In this document: in pieces, positions 16,448 through 24,854 of the stretch
How the letters are laid out: each line of letters begins with the position of its first letter
Position numbering within the stretch: position 1 is the stretch's first letter
NCBI RefSeq assembly: GCF_900451005.1
Contig: NZ_UGIB01000001.1
Location: 1,302,001-1,366,000, forward strand
Origin: Helicobacter fennelliae
GTDB taxonomy: Bacteria > Campylobacterota > Campylobacteria > Campylobacterales > Helicobacteraceae
Reading direction: 5' to 3'
Length of the DNA stretch: 64,000 bases
Made by a program: the position numbers and the translations under genes
Notes under the pieces: model-generated
What the model was told of the DNA's origin: nothing
Databases searched by the model: none
The model's input: the letters and a program-made list of their open reading frames with translations, nothing else

Positions 16448-18064
16448 CTATGGTGCAAAAGTGAGTGTAGCAGATTTGTATTTTTGGTAGAAGTTTGGGG
16501 CTAAAGTCTTATAAAAATACTCCTCACCCTTTGAAGTAAGCCTCATAAAAATAGAATCTAGATTCCATGTTTTTGGGTTGTCAAAATCTATCGCGTGAGA
16601 TTCTATTTTAGATTCTATCTTGGAATTTATCTTAGATTTTGGCACACTAGATTCTAGCGCGCGAGAATCTAAATCCCCCATAATGCGTGATTTTTGCATA
16701 AAGATTTGATGATAAAAAAAATGATCGCGAAAATAAATCCACACTTGTTGTTGCAATGGCAAGCTTAAAAGCGTTGGCAGGCTTGGTTGTGATTGTGTAG
16801 AATCTTTTGTGAGATTGGTATCACAAAAGCAAATATCAATATATCCGCTCAAAAATAGCGACCCAAACATTTCAATCATCTCCGCATCATAAGAAAATGC
16901 AAGCTCTAAGTCATTTTTGTATGGAAAGCAAAGCTCGCTACTTTTAAGCCAAAAGCTTTTTAGATTCTGCAAAATAAGGTATTCCAAAACCTCCAAAATC
17001 TCTAACTTGCTTGCTTGCGGATACAAACTCAAAAACAAATCAATCACATTATGCGCAGGACTTGCACCGACAAAAATCGCACCGCCTTTGTGATGAAGCA
17101 TCTGCATTGTCGCAGGCTTGATAAATTTAAGCACATAAAGCTTGATATACTCTCGTATGCGAACATTTATGTATAATTCAAGATTCATAATACTAAGCTT
17201 AAAGCCAAAATGTTCAAGCTTGACTTCATCTTTTTGTGTAGTCAGTATGGAAGTGGCTTTGGTGCTTGTAAGCAGAGAGTTAATGTGCTGTTTATTAAAA
17301 TCGCTATGGTCTTTTAAACAAATTTCTTTTGTGATGTGATGTGTGATGTGTGGTGGCAGAAATTGCTTGAGTCTTTGGGGGTTGGCAATGGCAGTAAGGA
17401 GGAGCATTTTTGGTGTTTGGTTTGTGATTGTAACGATTCTAAAAAAATCCCGCTCTTCTTGTAGAATCTTTGCGAGCGGATTTGCTTGGAAAGTGTGGTA
17501 GAGTGCTGGATTCTCGCGATATATACCACTAGGCAAACAAAAATCAAAATATGGCTTTTCTTTAGGGCGCAAGATAAAATCTAGCTTTGCAAATCCAAAC
17601 CTTAAACCATCATCTAAAAGTATGATTTGTGCTCCGGATTTTATCGCCTCTTTGATTGCAAACTCTCGATTTTTGCAGACAAGCACACTTATGTCTTTAC
17701 AACTTTTTGCGATCAAATATGGCTCATCGCCACTTTTTTTGACATCACAGAGTATGTCTCCATTTTTGCTTACCCATACAAGCCCTGTGCTTTTTCTTTT
17801 GTAGCCTCTTGAGATGACGCATATTTCGCCATATTGGCATTCTGAAAGAAAATTCGCTATATGGATTAAAAACGGCGTTTTGCCACTTCCGCCTGCGATG
17901 AGATTGCCAACAGAAATAATAGGAATCCCAAAATCTTGCTTCTTTGCCAATCTCCGCTTCAAAGTCGCTATCAGACAATAGCACACGCTAAATGGCAACA
18001 AACACACACTTAGTGCTTTTTGCCATACATTTGGCTTATAAAAATACCTATACCAAAAATCCAT
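16448..18064 (-). CDS. lpxK: Tetraacyldisaccharide 4'-kinase with unidentified C-terminal domain
   Basis: Adds the 4'-phosphate to lipid A disaccharide at the inner membrane. Residues 1 to about 312 match LpxK: an N-terminal amphipathic/hydrophobic helix, P-loop GNLIAGGSGKTPF, ISRGYKRKS, GDEPYLIA, LLDDGLRFGFAKLD and TTQKDEVKLE. LpxK normally ends here, but the frame continues to residue 538. The extra 225 residues start with an alpha-helical, aromatic-rich region (about 313-410) and hold VWIYFRDHFFYHQ. They then contain a low-complexity DSRALES/SKIESKIES part (about 465-490) and finish with SKGEEYFYKTLAPNFY. I do not recognise this domain. nadE lies 89 bp upstream, as in H. pylori. Confidence 0.88.
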   Translation of the reverse strand: MDFWYRYFYKPNVWQKALSVCLLPFSVCYCLIATLKRRLAKKQDFGIPIISVGNLIAGGSGKTPFLIHIANFLSECQYGEICVISRGYKRKSTGLVWVSKNGDILCDVKKSGDEPYLIAKSCKDISVLVCKNREFAIKEAIKSGAQIILLDDGLRFGFAKLDFILRPKEKPYFDFCLPSGIYRENPALYHTFQANPLAKILQEERDFFRIVTITNQTPKMLLLTAIANPQRLKQFLPPHITHHITKEICLKDHSDFNKQHINSLLTSTKATSILTTQKDEVKLEHFGFKLSIMNLELYINVRIREYIKLYVLKFIKPATMQMLHHKGGAIFVGASPAHNVIDLFLSLYPQASKLEILEVLEYLILQNLKSFWLKSSELCFPYKNDLELAFSYDAEMIEMFGSLFLSGYIDICFCDTNLTKDSTQSQPSLPTLLSLPLQQQVWIYFRDHFFYHQIFMQKSRIMGDLDSRALESSVPKSKINSKIESKIESHAIDFDNPKTWNLDSIFMRLTSKGEEYFYKTLAPNFYQKYKSATLTFAP

Positions 18065-18153
18065 TTATGCTCTTTTTTGCGTTTTTTGAGTTGTTTTGTA
18101 TTGCATTTGCATATCGCGCGTGTTTATATTTATTACATTTTTATTATATTGCA

Positions 18154-19005
18154 TCACATATCGCGCATTGCAAAAATGCGAGGCAATTCTCGCTTAAATA
18201 GATTCTGTTTGATTCGCGTTACAACCATTTCGACTAAATTTGGATCAAAGCCTTTTTTGATGAATGGCTTTTTGTGGATTTTGCGAAGAGATTTGCTTGA
18301 GTTGCCATATTTTTTGTAGATTTTATATAGCAGTGCATCAATGTGCGCATAGCTGAATCCAAGCTCTTGCTCATCACTTTGGTTTTCGTAAAGATCCGCG
18401 CTTGGGGGTTTGCTGATGATAGATTCTGGAATCTGTAAGAGTTTGGCGATGTGAAATATTTCTGTTTTATATAATGTGCCAATAGGATTTATCGCGCAGG
18501 CAAGATCCCCAAAAATCGTGCCATATCCTAGCATTAATTCTGATTTATTGCTTGTGCCAACTACAATGCCATTGTATCGACTTGACATATTATAGAGCAA
18601 TGCCATTCTGATTCTTGCGCAAAAATTGCCAATTTGCAATGGGCTAGATTCTGGATTTTGCTCGCGAAAGAGTGTGTCATATTGTGCGATTGGAATCTGC
18701 TTCAAAGCAAAATTAAAGCTAGAAGCTAGAATTTTAGCGTCTTTGAGTGAGTGAGGAGAAGAAGTTGATGAAGGCAAATTTATGGTTATGAGATTGTTTG
18801 GAAATGCTTTTTGGCAGAGTATGGCGACAACTGCTGAATCAATCCCACCACTTAAACCTACAATAAGATTCTGGGCTTTTTTGGATTTGAGCTCATCGCG
18901 CAAAAACGCAATGCTTTTTTGTATGTATCGCTGATAGTATTTTGGAGATTGTAATTTAAATGTAGGCGTTGCAAGCGATGTGTGTGGTGTGGATATTGCA
19001 GGCAT
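18154..19005 (-). CDS. nadE: NH3-dependent NAD+ synthetase
   Basis: Last step of NAD synthesis: amidation of nicotinic acid adenine dinucleotide using ammonia and ATP. The 283-residue product has the PP-loop LSGGIDSAVVA and GTSNKSELMLGYGTIFGDLA, which is diagnostic, then INPIGTLYKTEIF. There is no glutaminase domain, as expected for the short form. AAGGAA lies 5-6 bp before ATG. Followed by lpxK on the same strand; divergent from cdsA. Confidence 0.95.
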   Translation of the reverse strand: MPAISTPHTSLATPTFKLQSPKYYQRYIQKSIAFLRDELKSKKAQNLIVGLSGGIDSAVVAILCQKAFPNNLITINLPSSTSSPHSLKDAKILASSFNFALKQIPIAQYDTLFREQNPESSPLQIGNFCARIRMALLYNMSSRYNGIVVGTSNKSELMLGYGTIFGDLACAINPIGTLYKTEIFHIAKLLQIPESIISKPPSADLYENQSDEQELGFSYAHIDALLYKIYKKYGNSSKSLRKIHKKPFIKKGFDPNLVEMVVTRIKQNLFKRELPRIFAMRDM

Positions 19006-19086
19006 TATATTCCTTGATGTTGATTTTGTTTATTGATTTATTGATTTGCTGTACAAAATATAAAATCTTAAATAAAATTTATATAG

Positions 19087-19092
19087 TATAAT
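19087..19092 (+). promoter_or_regulatory. Probable -10 box for cdsA-dxr
   Basis: TATAAT in an AT-rich stretch with periodic T/A runs, about 40 bp before the cdsA ATG. No clear -35, as usual in this phylum. Confidence 0.6.
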
Positions 19093-19131
19093 ACAACATT
19101 TTGTGCAAGCAACTTAAATCAAGGAACTTCG

Positions 19132-19950
19132 ATGAAAAACCTAAAAGAAAATTTTATGAAAGATAAAAATCGCTATATTACTGCTTTGGTTTTAATTTGT
19201 GCCCTTGTGGCTTTGCTTTGGATAAATAATACAATCCTTGTATGGCTTGTTTTGGGGATTTTATTTCTGATTGGACTGAAAGAAAGCCTAAAGCTTTATC
19301 ATATCGATGAAAATTATAAATTTTATGCTGTGGCATTGGTGATTTGGATTCTTGCACTGCTTCATAGCCGACCCATTGAAGTTGGTATAGTTGCGTGTAT
19401 GGCGTTGGCAGGATATGTCGCTTATAAGCAGAATCTAAACTCGCGCCTTTTGCTTCCGTTTTTGTATCCTACGATTCCATTTTTGGCACTTTATAGTGTG
19501 TATCTTGATTTTAAGGTTGATGGGATATGGTGGCTTATTTTGGTTATTGTGTGCTGCGATAGTGGGGCGTATTTTGGAGGCAAAGCCTTTGGCAAAAACA
19601 AACTTAGTCCAACCTCACCAAACAAAACCATAGAAGGTGCTATCATAGGGCTTGCTTTGGCTGTTATTATCGGTAGCGTTGTGGGTATTTGGGCATTAAA
19701 TGTCAATTTTTTCATCTCGATTGTGTTTTGCATTATTGTTGGTGTTTCGGGCATTTTTGGGGATTTGTATGAAAGCTATTTGAAGCGCAAAGCTGGACTG
19801 AAAGATAGCGGAAGTATTTTTCCTGGACATGGTGGGGTGCTTGATCGGCTTGATGCGCTTTTGTTTGGAGCGATTGCTATGCACTTTTTGCGCTTTGATG
19901 TGTGGCAAAACACAATCGATCCAAGCCTTATTCCAAACTTTATACAATAA
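19132..19950 (+). CDS. cdsA: Phosphatidate cytidylyltransferase (CDP-diacylglycerol synthase)
   Basis: Makes CDP-diacylglycerol from CTP and phosphatidic acid, the entry to phospholipid synthesis, in the inner membrane. The 272-residue product has about seven membrane helices and the CdsA signature near the end: KDSGSIFPGHGGVLDRLDALLF. The metal site CCDSGAYFGGK is about residue 142. AAGGAACTTCG precedes ATG 19132; Met at 19156 is a weaker alternative. It is followed 26 bp later by dxr, the same pair as in H. pylori. Confidence 0.95.
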   Translation: MKNLKENFMKDKNRYITALVLICALVALLWINNTILVWLVLGILFLIGLKESLKLYHIDENYKFYAVALVIWILALLHSRPIEVGIVACMALAGYVAYKQNLNSRLLLPFLYPTIPFLALYSVYLDFKVDGIWWLILVIVCCDSGAYFGGKAFGKNKLSPTSPNKTIEGAIIGLALAVIIGSVVGIWALNVNFFISIVFCIIVGVSGIFGDLYESYLKRKAGLKDSGSIFPGHGGVLDRLDALLFGAIAMHFLRFDVWQNTIDPSLIPNFIQ

Positions 19951-19976
19951 TAGATTCTATGAAGTGATGATACAGA

Positions 19977-21095
19977 ATGATTATTCTTGGAAGCACAGGC
20001 TCAATAGGGCAATCAAGCCTTAAAATCGCTAAGAGATTTCGCAAAAATGTCGAGGCTTTGGTCGCTGGCAAGAATATCGATTTACTCAATCAGCAAATCG
20101 CGCAGTTTCGCCCTAAAAGAGTATGTATAGCCGATAAATCTGATTATGCAACACTTCAGCCTCTTGGCGCAAAGGTGTATTGCGGAGAAGAGGGCATTAT
20201 TGAGTTGATTATAGATTCTCAAAGCGAGCTTGTTATCAATGCGTTGGTTGGGTTTATGGGGCTTTTGCCAAGCATTACTACACAAAAATGTGGCAAAAAG
20301 CTAGCTTTAGCAAATAAAGAATCTTTAGTTTCTGGTGGTTGGCTTTTGGATACATCAGCAATCATTCCTATTGATAGCGAGCATTTTGGGTTGTGGTATT
20401 TGCGTAATGATAGAGCGATAAAAAAGCTCATTATCACAGCAAGCGGAGGGGCTTTTAGGGATTTTCCACTAGAATCTATTTTTAGCCAAACCAAACAAAC
20501 AGCACTCGCACACCCAAATTGGAAAATGGGTAAAAAAATTACAATAGATTCTGCAACAATGATGAATAAAATCTTTGAAGTGCTTGAGGCATTTTGGCTT
20601 TTTGATTTTACGCATATAGAGGCTTTTATCGAGCGCACTTCAAGCATTCACGCCCTTATAGAATTCCTTGATGGAAGCACGATCGCTCATTTTGCTACAC
20701 CTGATATGTGTCTGCCCATAGCATACGCGATAGATCCAAAGAAAGCTATGCATTCTCAGATTGTAGATTCTTTGTGTTTGGAGAAGATTCAATCTTTGCG
20801 ATTTGAGTTTATAGATTCTGCGCGTTATCCGCTTTGGGAGCTCAAAAGCTATATATTGCAAAATCCAAAATCTGGCGTGATTATTAATGCTGCTAACGAA
20901 GTAGCGATTCAGAGATTTTTAAAAGATGAGATTGTGTTTGGGCATATCAAAGATATTGTTTGTGCGAGTTTGGAACATTTTAAAGAATCATTAGAACTAT
21001 CAGCATTACAGGCATATAGCGAGATTTTGGATTTGGATCTTAAGGTGCGCGCTTGGGCTTCTTGTTTTGATGTTTTTGGTGCAAAATCTCACTAA
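19977..21095 (+). CDS. dxr: 1-deoxy-D-xylulose 5-phosphate reductoisomerase
   Basis: NADPH-dependent second step of the MEP isoprenoid pathway. The 372-residue product begins with the NADPH loop ILGSTGSIGQSSL. It also has ALANKESLVSGG, the metal/substrate segment IPIDSEHFG, ITASGGAFRD, and HPNWKMGKKITIDSATMMNK. Length is normal for the Helicobacter form. The gene is probably in one operon with cdsA. No strong Shine-Dalgarno sequence is visible. Confidence 0.96.
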   Translation: MIILGSTGSIGQSSLKIAKRFRKNVEALVAGKNIDLLNQQIAQFRPKRVCIADKSDYATLQPLGAKVYCGEEGIIELIIDSQSELVINALVGFMGLLPSITTQKCGKKLALANKESLVSGGWLLDTSAIIPIDSEHFGLWYLRNDRAIKKLIITASGGAFRDFPLESIFSQTKQTALAHPNWKMGKKITIDSATMMNKIFEVLEAFWLFDFTHIEAFIERTSSIHALIEFLDGSTIAHFATPDMCLPIAYAIDPKKAMHSQIVDSLCLEKIQSLRFEFIDSARYPLWELKSYILQNPKSGVIINAANEVAIQRFLKDEIVFGHIKDIVCASLEHFKESLELSALQAYSEILDLDLKVRAWASCFDVFGAKSH

Positions 21096-21156
21096 ATATT
21101 TACACAAAATTTATGTATTCGTGGCGAGTTAGAATCTGTTTTTTAATAAAGCGTTG

Positions 21157-21162
21157 TATAAT
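21157..21162 (+). promoter_or_regulatory. Probable -10 box for speA
   Basis: TATAAT, 34 bp before the speA GTG start, in the 100-bp gap after dxr. Confidence 0.6.
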
Positions 21163-21195
21163 GCCTCTCTTTGAAAAGAAATAAAGGAGCGTGTT

Positions 21196-23043
21196 GTGGT
21201 AGATTATGGGATTAAGTATTGGTCAAATGATGATTTTATTATCGAAGATGGTGTTGTCAAAGTTAATCACAAAAATAAACCCTCACTTTTGGAAATAGTT
21301 GAAGAAATACGAGAAAAAGGCTATAAAGGACCATTACTCATTCGCTTTCCTCATTTGATTTATAAGCAAATCACACAGCTTTTTTGCTCGTTTGAAAATG
21401 CCATAAAAGAATACGACTACAAAGGGCATTTTAAGGCTGTTTTTCCACTCAAAGTCAATCAAATGCCAAATTTTGTCTTGCCACTTGTTGAATGCAGCCA
21501 GAATCTATGCTATGGACTTGAGGCAGGAAGCAAGTCTGAGCTGATTGTCGCGATGTCTTATACAAATCTTAGCTCCCCAATAACCGTCAATGGCTTCAAA
21601 GACAAAGAGATGATTTCACTAGGCTTTATCGCCGCTAAAATGGGACATGATATTACCTTGACAATCGAGGGATTAAATGAATTGCTTGGTATTATCGAAG
21701 TCGCCAAAGAAATGGGCGAGCCTTGTCCAAAAATAGGCTTACGCATTCGGCTTCATAGCACAGGCACAGGCGTTTGGGGTAAATCAGGGGGCATTAATGC
21801 CAAATTTGGTCTCACTTCAACAGAGCTTTTGGAGGCGATACGACTTTTGGAAGATTCTAAGCTTTTAGCGCAATTTAGTATGATTCATTTTCATATCGGA
21901 AGCCAAATTAGCGATATTTCACCACTCAAAAAAGCAATCCGAGAAGTTGGCAATATTTATGCAGAATTGCGAAAAATGGGTGCATCAAACCTTACTTGCG
22001 TAAATATCGGCGGCGGACTTGCCGTAGAATACACACAGCACGAAGACTCAAATAATCGCAACTACACATTAAGCGAATTTAGCGGTGATGTGGTGTTTTC
22101 ACTCAAAGAAATCGCGCGCAACAAAAAAGAGCGAGAACCAAACATATTCATAGAATCTGGTCGTTATGTATCAGCCAATCACGCAGTGCTTATTACTCCT
22201 GTGCTAGAGCTTTTTAGCCACGAATACGACGAAAAAGCTTTACGACTCAAAGAAAAAAACCCCCAACTTATCGCTGAAATGCTTGATTTATATCAAAGCA
22301 TAACAGAAAAAAACGCGATTGAATATTTGCACGATAGCCTCGATCATATGGAATCTTTGCTGACATTATTTGATTTGGGATATATTGATCTTACCGATCG
22401 CTCAAATGCTGAAGTGCTGGTGCATTTAATCATCAAAAAAATCATCAAACTGCTTAAATACAAAAACCATAATGAAATCATCAGAATCCAAGAGCAAGTC
22501 CAAGAGCGGTATTTGCTTAATTGTAGTTTTTTTCAAAGCCTGCCTGATTATTGGGGATTGGCACAAAACTTTCCTGTAATGCCACTTGATAGGCTCAATC
22601 GCCGACCTACAAGAAGTGCGAGCTTGTGGGATATTACTTGTGATTCTGATGGTGAGATTGCTTTTGATGCAAAAAAGCCACTTTTTTTGCATGATGTTGA
22701 TGTAACAAAAGAAGAATATTTTTTGGGATTTTTCCTTGTGGGTGCGTATCAAGAAGTGCTTGGTATGCGCCATAATCTCTTCACGCACCCGACAGAATTT
22801 AGCGTTGTATTTGATGATGATCTCAATAAAGGCTATGAAATCACTAATCTTCTTGAAGCCCAAAATGTGCTTGATGTGCTTGATGATTTGGATTATGATA
22901 CCAAAGAGATTGAGCGGATCTTAAAGCAAAGAATCGAAGATGCCAAAATCGATGAAGATGACAAAAAAGAGCTTTTGGGACAGTTATATGTCATGCTAAG
23001 CGAGAATGGGTATTTGCGAACAATCACAAAAAATGGAGAATAG
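21196..23043 (+). CDS. speA: Biosynthetic arginine decarboxylase
   Basis: PLP enzyme of the alanine-racemase-fold group IV decarboxylases, turning arginine into agmatine for polyamine synthesis. The 615-residue product has the PLP Lys in VFPLKVNQMPNFV (about residue 94), HFHIGSQISDI, INIGGG-type phosphate binding (VNIGGGLAVEY), and IFIESGRYVSANHAV. Start is GTG 21196, preceded by AAAGGAG 6 bp upstream. The next gene, cysE, begins one base after the stop, so the two are likely co-transcribed. Confidence 0.95.
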   Translation: MVDYGIKYWSNDDFIIEDGVVKVNHKNKPSLLEIVEEIREKGYKGPLLIRFPHLIYKQITQLFCSFENAIKEYDYKGHFKAVFPLKVNQMPNFVLPLVECSQNLCYGLEAGSKSELIVAMSYTNLSSPITVNGFKDKEMISLGFIAAKMGHDITLTIEGLNELLGIIEVAKEMGEPCPKIGLRIRLHSTGTGVWGKSGGINAKFGLTSTELLEAIRLLEDSKLLAQFSMIHFHIGSQISDISPLKKAIREVGNIYAELRKMGASNLTCVNIGGGLAVEYTQHEDSNNRNYTLSEFSGDVVFSLKEIARNKKEREPNIFIESGRYVSANHAVLITPVLELFSHEYDEKALRLKEKNPQLIAEMLDLYQSITEKNAIEYLHDSLDHMESLLTLFDLGYIDLTDRSNAEVLVHLIIKKIIKLLKYKNHNEIIRIQEQVQERYLLNCSFFQSLPDYWGLAQNFPVMPLDRLNRRPTRSASLWDITCDSDGEIAFDAKKPLFLHDVDVTKEEYFLGFFLVGAYQEVLGMRHNLFTHPTEFSVVFDDDLNKGYEITNLLEAQNVLDVLDDLDYDTKEIERILKQRIEDAKIDEDDKKELLGQLYVMLSENGYLRTITKNGE

Positions 23044-23044
23044 A

Positions 23045-23842
23045 ATGAGTCTATTTGCACTTATCAAAGAAGATTTTGCTACACCGCTCAAAAACGATCC
23101 TGCGATCAAATCTAAATTTGAACTTTTTTTTAATTATCCCGGGCTCATTGCGATTGTGCATTATCGTATCGCGCATTTTTTGTATCAGAAAAATTTTAGA
23201 CTCCTTGCGCGCATTATCATGGGATGGAGTCAGTTTTTGAGTAATATCGACATTCACCCCGCAGCACAGATTGGCAGGAGGATTTTTATCGATCATGGTA
23301 TAGGCGTTGTGATAGGTGAGACGGCTATTATTGGCGATGATGTAACGATTTATCAAGGGGTGAGCTTAGGCGGGGTGAGCTTGGAGCAGACAAAGCGACA
23401 TCCGACACTAGAATCTGGCGTTGTGATCGGGGCTGGAGCGAAAATTTTGGGCGATATAACAATCGGCAAAAATGCCAAAATCGGCGCAAATTCTGTGGTG
23501 ATAAAAGATGTGCCAGCAGAATCCACAGCCGTGGGGATTCCAGCACGCATTATTCCACCAAAGATTCCGCCAAAGCACACAAGACTAGAGTCTCAATACA
23601 TAGATTCTCAAAACGACAAAATCGAGCATAAAATCCGCACAAATCTGCCTGATGTGAGTGGCAATGTGTTTTTGTATTTGTTACAACGAATAGAGATTAT
23701 GGAGCAAAAAAAAAATCTGCTCAACCCTTCTTATACAAATTGCAAAGAAGCTCTTGAAGCATTAGAAAAACTCCAACTTGATTTGGATAAAAAATACGAA
23801 GATTACATTAAGGCTCTTAAGATGAGTCATGATGAGTTTTAG
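23045..23842 (+). CDS. cysE: Serine O-acetyltransferase
   Basis: Transfers acetyl from acetyl-CoA to serine, the first step of cysteine synthesis. The left-handed beta-helix of hexapeptide repeats is clear (IDIHPAAQIGRRIFIDHGIG, VVIGETAIIGDDVTIYQGV, LGGVSLEQTKRHPT). The 265-residue product lacks most of the long N-terminal domain of E. coli CysE but has an added C-terminal part of about 80 residues (after IPPKIPPKHTR). That part includes a likely coiled coil (KEALEALEKLQLDLDKKYEDYIK). ATG 23045 follows the speA stop by one base, with GGAG in the end of speA. Confidence 0.93.
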   Translation: MSLFALIKEDFATPLKNDPAIKSKFELFFNYPGLIAIVHYRIAHFLYQKNFRLLARIIMGWSQFLSNIDIHPAAQIGRRIFIDHGIGVVIGETAIIGDDVTIYQGVSLGGVSLEQTKRHPTLESGVVIGAGAKILGDITIGKNAKIGANSVVIKDVPAESTAVGIPARIIPPKIPPKHTRLESQYIDSQNDKIEHKIRTNLPDVSGNVFLYLLQRIEIMEQKKNLLNPSYTNCKEALEALEKLQLDLDKKYEDYIKALKMSHDEF

Positions 23843-24000
23843 ATTCTCGCTTGTGGGGTTGAGTAGCGACAAAATGAATGGATTTTGTAATGCTTTGAGT
23901 TTTTATAGAATCTAGAATCCAAAATAATTTGAGTTTAGATTCTGTATTTTTTCCCTTTACAATACCTTTGGGTTAATTGGGTTAAAATGACAAAATATGC

Positions 24001-24149
24001 GTCTTGTGAGTAGTTGCAAAACTGCGTGGTAATCCAATAGAATGAGTTTAGATTCTCTTTTGCTTCGTCCTATCAGTCCTTACAATGACGGACAGGCTTG
24101 TCATTACGAGCAAAATTGAAAATTTTGCGTGGCAATCCATTTTTTGAGT
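24001..24149. repeat. Intergenic REP/MITE-like palindromic repeat cluster C
   Basis: Lies in the gap of nearly 490 bp between cysE and the tRNA cluster. One arm reads cttgtgag, aaactgcgtggtaatcca. A second reads tgcttcgtcctatcag, tacaatgacg, gtcattacgagcaaaatt, aaattttgcgtggcaatcca. It is a more diverged copy than B and E. The rest of the gap (23843-24000, 24150-24328) is AT-rich with scattered AGATTCT words and no gene that I can see. Confidence 0.72.
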
Positions 24150-24328
24150 TTTTAGATTCTAGAATCTACAATTTATTGATTGATGATTTTGTTTTTAAAT
24201 CACATTTGCAAACACTTATAGATTTTTATAATGATTAGGGTTAGATTCTAAATAATATAAACTCTACATAAACTTAAAACTTAGATCAAAGAAAGAATAG
24301 CAATTTGCAAGACATTAAGACACTAAAG

Positions 24329-24416
24329 TGGCCGGGAGAGAGGGATTCGAACCCCCGGAGGTGTTACCCTCAACGGTTTTCAAGACCGCCGCTTTCAACC
24401 ACTCAGCCATCTCCCG
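24329..24416 (-). tRNA. tRNA-Ser (anticodon TGA)
   Basis: An 88-nt cloverleaf with the long variable arm of class II tRNAs. The anticodon loop reads CTTGAAA, giving TGA. Acceptor stem CGGGAGA pairs with TCTCCCG, followed by discriminator G and an encoded CCA. The T loop GGTTCGAATCC is normal. Last of four tRNA genes on this strand. Confidence 0.95.
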
Positions 24417-24432
24417 CACAAGATTATAATTT

Positions 24433-24507
24433 TGGAGGCGACACTCGGATTCGAACCGAGGAATCAAAGCTTTGCAGGCTCATGCCTTACCACTTGGCTA
24501 TGTCGCC
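24433..24507 (-). tRNA. tRNA-Cys (anticodon GCA)
   Basis: A 75-nt cloverleaf: acceptor GGCGACA pairs with TGTCGCC, discriminator T and CCA encoded. The anticodon loop CTGCAAA gives GCA, and the T loop is GGTTCGAATCC. It is 16 bp from tRNA-Ser and 7 bp from tRNA-Leu, so they are likely cut from one transcript. Confidence 0.96.
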
Positions 24508-24514
24508 TTATTGG

Positions 24515-24602
24515 TGGTGCCCGAAGCCGGACTTGAACCGGCACGGAAGTAATATCCGAGGGATTTTAAGTCCCTTGTGTCTACCAATTCCACCACCCGG
24601 GC
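24515..24602 (-). tRNA. tRNA-Leu (anticodon TAA)
   Basis: An 88-nt class II tRNA with long variable arm. Acceptor GCCCGGG pairs with TTCGGGC through two G-U pairs, then discriminator A and CCA. The anticodon loop CTTAAAA gives TAA. Confidence 0.95.
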
Positions 24603-24641
24603 ATTACTAAAAATTATAACAAGCATGTAAATAGTGTATTA

Positions 24642-24716
24642 TGGAGCGGGAAACGGGGATCGAACCCGCGGCCCCAACCTTGGCAAGGTTGTGCTCTACC
24701 ACTGAGCTATTCCCGC
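24642..24716 (-). tRNA. tRNA-Gly (anticodon GCC)
   Basis: A 75-nt cloverleaf: acceptor GCGGGAA pairs with TTCCCGC, discriminator T and CCA encoded. The anticodon loop TTGCCAA gives GCC, and the D arm contains AGCTCAGTGGTAGAGC. First gene of the tRNA operon on this strand; the promoter would lie in the AT-rich 24720-24850 stretch shared with the divergent fusion gene. Confidence 0.96.
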
Positions 24717-24854
24717 AAAAATATGAGCTTGATAATAAAGTTAAGTCTAAAGCTGTAATTCTATCAATGCTTCATAAAAAAATCAAGACTAAAAGCGTTT
24801 TTTTAAAAAATTTTTATTAGAATAATGGTTTTAAATTTGTATCGAGGAATATTT

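Noticed and set aside
24305-24610. 101-codon open frame on the + strand
   Set aside because: It runs antisense through the Ser, Cys and Leu tRNA genes, which are certain from their cloverleaf folding.
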